Assembly (NCBI GenBank): GCA_946546945.1
Contig: CAMNOU010000001.1
Coordinates: 62,001 to 126,000 of the forward strand
DNA from: an uncultured Lachnospiraceae bacterium
Lineage (GTDB): Bacteria; Bacillota; Clostridia; Lachnospirales; Lachnospiraceae
Length of the DNA stretch: 64,000 nucleotides
Direction of reading: 5' to 3'
In this document: positions 61,545 to 64,000 of the stretch, piece after piece
Layout: each line of letters starts with the position of its first letter
Position numbering within the stretch: position 1 is the first letter of the stretch
Program-made: the position numbers and the translations under genes
Notes under the pieces: model-generated
The model's database searches: none
What the model was told of the DNA's origin: nothing
The model's input: the letters and a program-made list of their open reading frames with translations, nothing else

Positions 61545-61587
61545 GAAATGACGACAGAGAATCATCTCTGCCGCCATTTCCGTTTTG
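61545..61587 (+). other. Orphan terminator-like hairpin
   Basis: GGAAATG/CATTTCC with inner pairs and CAGAGA/TCTCTG (two mismatches), loop ATCA, followed by GTTTT. No upstream gene reads in this direction, so it may end a short leader or RNA. Coordinates may be off by one base. The remaining divergent gap (61468-61745) has a TATAAT at 61635-61640 but no good -35 box. Confidence 0.35.
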
Positions 61588-61745
61588 TGTGTTTGAGAGT
61601 TGTAAAATAGTGATTTATAATTTCATTCCTTAGTTATAATAGCATATCTGTTTTTATTAGTAAAATTGAAAAAAATGATATGACAAATCAGTTTTTTTGA
61701 TATATAATGGAAGTCACTTTGGTGATACGGGATGGTGATTTTTCT

Positions 61746-62630
61746 ATGGAGATTCGGAATGTAAAGACCTTTATCCGTGTGGCGGAAATCGGCAATTTTT
61801 CCAGGGCGGCATCGGATCTGGGGTATGCGCAGTCTACGGTAACGGCACAGATCCAGGCGCTGGAGAAGGAACTGGGAGTGACGCTTTTTGAGAGGAACGG
61901 GAAGAGGGTCTCCCTGTCGGCGGCAGGCAGAGAGTTTCTGGAGTATGCTTACGATATGCAGCGCTGTGAAGCGATGGCACTGGATCATTTTTCGCAGGAA
62001 AGAGAACCGCACGGCCAAATAGCAGTGGGTGTGATGGAGACAATCTGCGCGTCTCATTACGGAAAGATTTTCCGACAGTTCCGGGAGGAATTCCCGAAGG
62101 TGGATCTGAAGGTTGTGGTGGCGACGACGCTGGATTGCATGGATCTTCTGGAACGGGGAAAACTGGATGTGATCCTGACGGTTGATAAGAAAATCTATCA
62201 TCCGAACTGGGTGACCGTTCACGAGATCCCTACGGAAATCTGCTTTTTCTGTTCATCAGATCATCCGTTTGCAAACCGGCGTGATGTGCCGCTGGCCAAT
62301 CTGATCCGGGAGAATTTCATACAGATTGAGGCGGGCTGTAATTACCGGCAGGCCTTTGAACAGTATCTGGATGACAGGGGCAAAACAATCGACAATGTCT
62401 TCGAGATCGGTTATACGCGGCTGATCATTGATGCTGTGGCGGCAAACCTGGGCGTGTCTTTATTGCCGCGCTTTACGCTGGATGAAAATCTGAAAAAAGG
62501 AAAGATTGCAGTATTCACAGTGAAAGAGTATAGTATCTCTATGCTGATGCAGGTAATCTACAGTGAAAACCGCTGGCTGACGCCTGCTCTGTCTGCTTTT
62601 CTGCGGACCGCAAAAGATGTTTTGATATAG
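61746..62630 (+). CDS. LysR family transcriptional regulator
   Basis: The protein has 294 residues from ATG 61746, where the HTH starts (MEIRNVKTFIRVAEIGNFSR). HTH: AASDLGYAQSTVTAQIQALE. The effector domain contains CASHYGKIF and the usual DLLERGKLDVIL. Upstream codons are open to 61707, but the protein family begins here. Its target may be the divergent ZIP gene or its own promoter. Confidence 0.87.
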   Translation: MEIRNVKTFIRVAEIGNFSRAASDLGYAQSTVTAQIQALEKELGVTLFERNGKRVSLSAAGREFLEYAYDMQRCEAMALDHFSQEREPHGQIAVGVMETICASHYGKIFRQFREEFPKVDLKVVVATTLDCMDLLERGKLDVILTVDKKIYHPNWVTVHEIPTEICFFCSSDHPFANRRDVPLANLIRENFIQIEAGCNYRQAFEQYLDDRGKTIDNVFEIGYTRLIIDAVAANLGVSLLPRFTLDENLKKGKIAVFTVKEYSISMLMQVIYSENRWLTPALSAFLRTAKDVLI

Positions 62631-62645
62631 AAAGAAAGGGTTTTT

Positions 62646-63797
62646 ATGAATAAGAAGGAAATATCAGAGATCAGGAAATTATTTACAAAGGAACGCTGCT
62701 GTATTAACCGGCTGACCGGGTGTTATGTAGATGCGGATAAGAATAAGGTACTGGAGTTCCGAGAGGCCTTTGGCTCACTCCCGGAGGAAGAAATGTATAA
62801 GTATCTGGATATCTTCCGCAAGGCTTTGTCCGGCTCGATTGGCAAAAACCTGTTTAACATGGAGTTCCCGCTGGAGCAGGAAATGGGAGAGGGTACGCAA
62901 AAAGGGCTTCTGACACTGCGTGACAGCGGGCTGAAGGAGGAAGCGGTTCTGGAAGCTTTTTATGACCGCATGATCGAGACCTGGTATCACCCGGAGAACT
63001 ATCTGATCTTGCTGATTCACGGATCTTATGATATTCCCATGCGCACGTCAGATGGTCTCGAGATGGATGACGCGTCGGATTATGTATACAATTTTATTAT
63101 GTGCTGCCTGTGTCCGGTCACTCTTTCGAAGGCGGGGCTTTGCTATAATGCGGAGACCAACAGCATTACCGACCGTATCCGGGACTGGATCGTGGATATG
63201 CCGGAGCAGGCATTTCTTTTCCCGGCCTTCAACGACAGGAACAGCGATGTGCACAGCCTCCTTTATTTTTCCAAAAACACAAAGGAACTCTGTCCGGAAA
63301 TTACAGAACAGCTTCTGGGGTGTGTACAGCCTCTGCCGGCAGTACAGCAAAAAGAATCTTTTCAGGCAATCATTGAAGAGACGCTGGGGGACGAATGCGT
63401 GTATGATGTGGTCCTCAATCTCCATGAGAACTTAAGTGAGATGATTGAAGAGAATAAAGACAATCCGCAGCCGCTGGAGCTGGATAAGGCCGGTGTGCGG
63501 AGCCTGCTGGAAAGAAGCGGAGCGCCGCAGGAAAATATGGAGCGCTTTGAAGAGCAGTACGATGAGGAAATCGGCGCAAATGTGACGATTATGGCCAATA
63601 ATATTGCTGACGTGAGAAAGTTTGAGGTGAAGACTCCGAATGTGACGGTAAAGGCAAGCCCGGAATGCGCGTCCATGATGGAAAAACGCATGATCGACGG
63701 GATTATGTGCCTGGTCATCCCTCTGACAGATGATGTGGAGGTGAACGGGATCCATATCAGCGGGGAGGCTTCCGATCATGCAGAAGACGTTTTATGA
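62646..63797 (+). CDS. DUF4317 family protein
   Basis: The protein has 383 residues with the family opening MNKKEISEIRKLFTKERCCI and GCYVDADKNK. It is acidic, soluble and without known catalytic motifs. DUF4317 is widespread in Lachnospiraceae-like Firmicutes and uncharacterised. GAAAGG lies just before the start. Its end overlaps the next gene by 20 bases. Confidence 0.85.
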   Translation: MNKKEISEIRKLFTKERCCINRLTGCYVDADKNKVLEFREAFGSLPEEEMYKYLDIFRKALSGSIGKNLFNMEFPLEQEMGEGTQKGLLTLRDSGLKEEAVLEAFYDRMIETWYHPENYLILLIHGSYDIPMRTSDGLEMDDASDYVYNFIMCCLCPVTLSKAGLCYNAETNSITDRIRDWIVDMPEQAFLFPAFNDRNSDVHSLLYFSKNTKELCPEITEQLLGCVQPLPAVQQKESFQAIIEETLGDECVYDVVLNLHENLSEMIEENKDNPQPLELDKAGVRSLLERSGAPQENMERFEEQYDEEIGANVTIMANNIADVRKFEVKTPNVTVKASPECASMMEKRMIDGIMCLVIPLTDDVEVNGIHISGEASDHAEDVL

Positions 63798-64000
63798 CAG
63801 ACTGTCGGATCCTTTTCGAAGAGATCCGGAAAAAGCCGCGAGGCTGAATAAGATCAACACACTCATTACCAGAGCGTGTTATGTGATCTATCCTGCAATC
63901 CTTTTCTGGCTGGCCGTGACGAAAGATCCCCGGTTTTTCAGAGCCTTTCTGGTGCCCTGCATCAGTTTTATTGCAGTCAGCCTCTTTCGAAAGGCCTGCA
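63778..64000 (+). CDS. PAP2-like membrane phosphatase, N-terminal part (3' truncated)
   Basis: The frame starts at ATG 63778 within the end of the DUF4317 gene and stays open to the right edge. The 74 visible residues include QKTFYDRLSDPFRRDPEKAA, a hydrophobic segment (VIYPAILFWLAVT), and end in SLFRKAC, just where PAP2-family proteins read RK..NAPRPYE. The catalytic part lies outside the window, so the name is provisional. Confidence 0.6.
   Translation, partial: MQKTFYDRLSDPFRRDPEKAARLNKINTLITRACYVIYPAILFWLAVTKDPRFFRAFLVPCISFIAVSLFRKAC

Overview
The window looks like a chromosomal segment of an anaerobic, probably gut-dwelling Firmicute close to Lachnospiraceae. This rests on roughly 50% G+C, strong AGGAGG-type ribosome binding sites, Firmicute-type genes (DUF4317, DivIC/FtsB-like, YesL, LplABC-type sugar importer, cytoplasmic BMP protein with a ParB-like N-terminus) and many oxygen-sensitive flavin/Fe-S enzymes. 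No rRNA, tRNA, CRISPR array or intact insertion sequence was seen.

Layout. (1) 1-2.4 kb: end of a possible PTS-IIA-like regulator, then a BMP-type protein. (2) 2.4-11.6 kb: an FGGY sugar kinase divergent from a catabolic operon (Zn-alcohol dehydrogenase, old-yellow-enzyme/2,4-dienoyl-CoA reductase-type flavoenzyme, Fe-alcohol dehydrogenase, class II aldolase, 2-hydroxyacid dehydrogenase, ThuA-like protein), with two palindromes in the divergent promoter region. (3) 11.8-13.3 kb: a fumarate-reductase-type flavoprotein. (4) 13.3-18.2 kb: two tandem AraC regulators fused to GH39-like domains that have lost the catalytic acid/base glutamate, divergent from (5) 18.4-29.6 kb: an ABC importer, an NTF2-like protein, a Gfo/Idh/MocA oxidoreductase, a TIM-barrel isomerase/hydratase-like protein, then a two-gene unit resembling the beta and alpha subunits of C-glycoside deglycosidase, YesL, two anchored proteins and a ROK glucokinase. 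(6) 29.7-40.5 kb: a sigma-54 activator with a MATE exporter, a CsoR-type regulator, and a cyclase-family hydrolase / hydroxyacyl-CoA dehydrogenase / thiolase / DUF362 / flavoprotein / Gfo-Idh-MocA operon preceded by a textbook -24/-12 sigma-54 promoter and an upstream 9-bp inverted repeat. (7) 40.5-47.8 kb: a degenerate TmcAL-like protein, a rearranged scar, GH43 and GH51 arabinoxylan-type glycosidases, a flavodoxin-ferredoxin fusion, a rhomboid protease and a second DUF362 protein. (8) 47.9-64 kb: MetA, an MFS transporter whose ribosome binding site is buried in a long hairpin, LysR, UroD-like methyltransferase, ferredoxin-nitroreductase, an OpuC-type importer, small membrane proteins, ArgS, DivIC/FtsB-like, ZIP transporter, LysR, DUF4317 and a partial membrane protein.

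Main reading (inference): region 5 is a sugar-side pathway for glycosides opened through a 3-keto intermediate, plausibly plant C-glycosides. The importer brings the glycoside in, the Gfo/Idh/MocA enzyme oxidises C3, the alpha/beta pair cleaves the C-C or C-O bond by elimination, the second TIM barrel and the reductases reconvert the sugar, and the ROK kinase phosphorylates glucose. Regions 2, 3 and 6 hold ene-reductase, flavoprotein, ring-opening-type hydrolase and beta-oxidation-type enzymes that could process the aglycone, and the MATE pump could export it. The sigma-54 circuit of region 6 and the GH39-fused regulators of region 4 are the likely controls.
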